DNA of 64,000 nucleotides from assembly GCA_017656505.1 (NCBI GenBank), contig JACDNU010000002.1, positions 1 to 64,000 on the forward strand. Reading direction: 5' to 3'. Below the pieces are notes generated by a model that saw nothing but the letters and a program-made list of their open reading frames with translations, was not told the DNA's origin and did not search any database. Positions within the stretch are counted from its first letter, which is position 1, and each line of letters begins with the position of its first letter. Both the position numbers and the translations under genes were made by a program. The DNA is from Archaeoglobus sp. (GTDB lineage Archaea > Halobacteriota > Archaeoglobi > Archaeoglobales > Archaeoglobaceae). Of this stretch, positions 62,966-64,000 are shown one piece after another.

Positions 62966-63092
62966 CGACTTCTCCTCCTTTCTTCTATTTTGGATTGTAA
63001 AATATTAGAAAAAACGATAAATTTTTAACTCCAGTTTTCAATAACTTAAGAGGGAATCAATAGAGAAAAATCAATAATCCCGGAACAACAAG

Positions 63093-63132
63093 AAGGGCTG
63101 GACAACATCTCGTTATCTTTGGATCAGCCCTT
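63093..63132. other. 8-bp stem hairpin upstream of ClC gene
   Basis: AAGGGCTG (63093-63100) pairs with CAGCCCTT (63125-63132) around a 24-nt loop. It lies in a 231-bp gene-free gap, about 65 nt before the ClC start. It could be the terminator of the ABC operon or an RNA element controlling the ClC gene; it does not match the fluoride riboswitch consensus as I recall it. Confidence 0.55.
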
Positions 63133-63196
63133 TATCCGAAAATAGTAGGCAGCTGGAGCATAACGGGGACATAATGGAACATGATGGAGGCATACA

Positions 63197-64000
63197 ATGG
63201 AGGCCGCCATACGTAAAGATCTCCGAGTGGGATCAATGGCCGATGTTGTGAAGTTCAATTTACTGGCCATAGTTACCGGAGTAACATGCGGTTTCATTGC
63301 CATTGGATTTAGATACCTCATCTTCGGATTTAACGATCTCTTTTTCAATGGCCTGGGATCGCTTTTAAGTTTTATTTCACCATACTACCTCGTTCTCATC
63401 CCTGCAATTGGTGGAATCTTTGTAGGAATCCTAACCTATTACTTCGCGCCAGAGGCCAAGGGACACGGCGTTCCGGAGGTTATGAATGCTGTTGCCTTAC
63501 AAGGTGGTAGAATAAGACCGAGAGTTGTGGCTGTGAAGGCCCTAGCTTCGTCCATCTGCATAGGTTCTGGGGGTTCGGCGGGAAGAGAAGGGCCGATCGT
63601 TCAGATGGGTTCAGCTACCGGCTCGACCATAGCTCAGCTTTTGAGGCTGACACCCTATCAAACAAAGATTCTTGTAGCCTGTGGGGCGGCGGGAGGTATT
63701 GCCGGCACCTTCAATACTCCTATTGCCGGTGTGCTTTTTTCCCTCGAGCTCATAATCAGGGAGCTGAAAATACGGTCTTTTGCACCCATTGTTATATCCT
63801 CAGTTTTTGCAACGATTGTCTCCAGAATTCTCCTAAGACTTCTTGGAGTGAAAACAGCATTCGTTTTTGAAGTCCCCCCATATACTTTAAATACTCCATA
63901 CGAGATTTTTTTCTATCTGTTCCTGGGTATACTCGCCGGAATCGTTGCTTTAACCTACACAAAGACCCTATACCGTATTGAAGACTTCTTCGAGGCGATA
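63197..64000 (+). CDS. ClC-family chloride channel/antiporter (partial)
   Basis: At least 268 residues, cut by the window end. GSGGSAGREGPIVQMG matches the ClC selectivity-filter motif GxxGxEGP with its gating glutamate, and FNTPIAGVLFSLE follows. Membrane spans begin at FNLLAIVTGVTCGFIAIGF. ATG at 63197 has GGAGG 6 nt upstream. The protein would exchange chloride (or fluoride) across the membrane. The 3' end lies outside. Confidence 0.93.
   Translation, partial: MEAAIRKDLRVGSMADVVKFNLLAIVTGVTCGFIAIGFRYLIFGFNDLFFNGLGSLLSFISPYYLVLIPAIGGIFVGILTYYFAPEAKGHGVPEVMNAVALQGGRIRPRVVAVKALASSICIGSGGSAGREGPIVQMGSATGSTIAQLLRLTPYQTKILVACGAAGGIAGTFNTPIAGVLFSLELIIRELKIRSFAPIVISSVFATIVSRILLRLLGVKTAFVFEVPPYTLNTPYEIFFYLFLGILAGIVALTYTKTLYRIEDFFEAI

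Noticed and set aside
63061-63196. Fluoride riboswitch before the ClC gene
   Set aside because: The consensus core pairing and loop bases, as I recall them, are not present.
1-64000. tRNA genes, CRISPR arrays and insertion sequences
   Set aside because: No cloverleaf, regularly spaced repeats or transposase-like reading frame was found by eye.

Overview
The window looks like a chromosomal segment of a hyperthermophilic, anaerobic euryarchaeon, most likely of the Archaeoglobales (Archaeoglobus/Ferroglobus/Geoglobus). The evidence is a full-length reverse gyrase, a standard euryarchaeal ribosomal protein supercluster, an archaeoflavoprotein (AfpA) homologue, an archaeal alanine dehydrogenase of the ornithine cyclodeaminase family that closely resembles the Archaeoglobus enzyme as I remember it, a hexulose-6-phosphate synthase/RraA fusion, Taw2, RaSEA and several CoA-thioester catabolic genes. 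Genus assignment is inference; no rRNA or tRNA gene was seen. Many genes appear leaderless, with a TATA-like box about 25 nt before the start. Others have GGTGA or GGAGG ribosome sites, and these decide several starts given below.

Layout. 1-5,100: an accessory-looking stretch with a nucleotidyltransferase/HEPN (MNT-HEPN) pair, an orphan protein, a secreted clan-CD-like peptidase and a small orphan behind a long inverted repeat. 5,150-13,600: a PLP decarboxylase with an overlapping MFS transporter, a PanE-like reductase, a three-gene operon (acyl-CoA ligase, metallo-beta-lactamase hydrolase, 4-hydroxybutyryl-CoA dehydratase family) and a ribbon-helix-helix regulator with a palindromic candidate operator. 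13,700-23,900: reverse gyrase, a lipoprotein beta-propeller, stand-alone receiver proteins, a Mer-like/AfpA pair, small orphans and enoyl-CoA hydratase.

23,975-40,927 (minus strand): Cbf5, cytidylate kinase, a DUF106 YidC-like protein, SecY and the S10/spc/alpha-type ribosomal cluster, headed by a SPOUT-like RNA methyltransferase and L3. It includes the RNase P protein Rpp29 and a 49-residue S14. 41,000-54,200: a methyltransferase, an Hdr-like iron-sulfur protein, NMD3-Taw2, a SdpI-like membrane protein, malate dehydrogenase, then a close-packed set of alanine dehydrogenase, Dph6, a CCG-domain protein and a LUD/ferredoxin protein that suggests lactate/alanine/malate oxidation, then DUF63, RaSEA and an AN1-rhomboid protease.

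54,290-64,000: a Cys-containing Rossmann-like orphan, an AMACR/CaiB-like protein, a DapB-like dehydrogenase, a PhoU-like (DUF47) and PiT phosphate pair, HPS-RraA, a FecCD-type ABC transporter without a visible binding protein, and the start of a ClC channel cut by the window edge.

No stretch longer than 300 bases lacks a gene. I saw no CRISPR array, insertion sequence, tRNA or rRNA. The clearest unexplained structures are: a PiT gene whose only sensible start codon is ATT; a 10-bp inverted repeat overlapping a ribosome site (4622-4674); a 21-bp palindrome before a ribbon-helix-helix gene (13624-13644); an apparently rearranged peptidase domain; a LutA-like protein whose first CCG motif has lost its cysteines; and repeated perfect 10-13 bp tandem duplications at gene boundaries. 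I found no convincing wholly new multi-gene system; the best leads are listed as findings.
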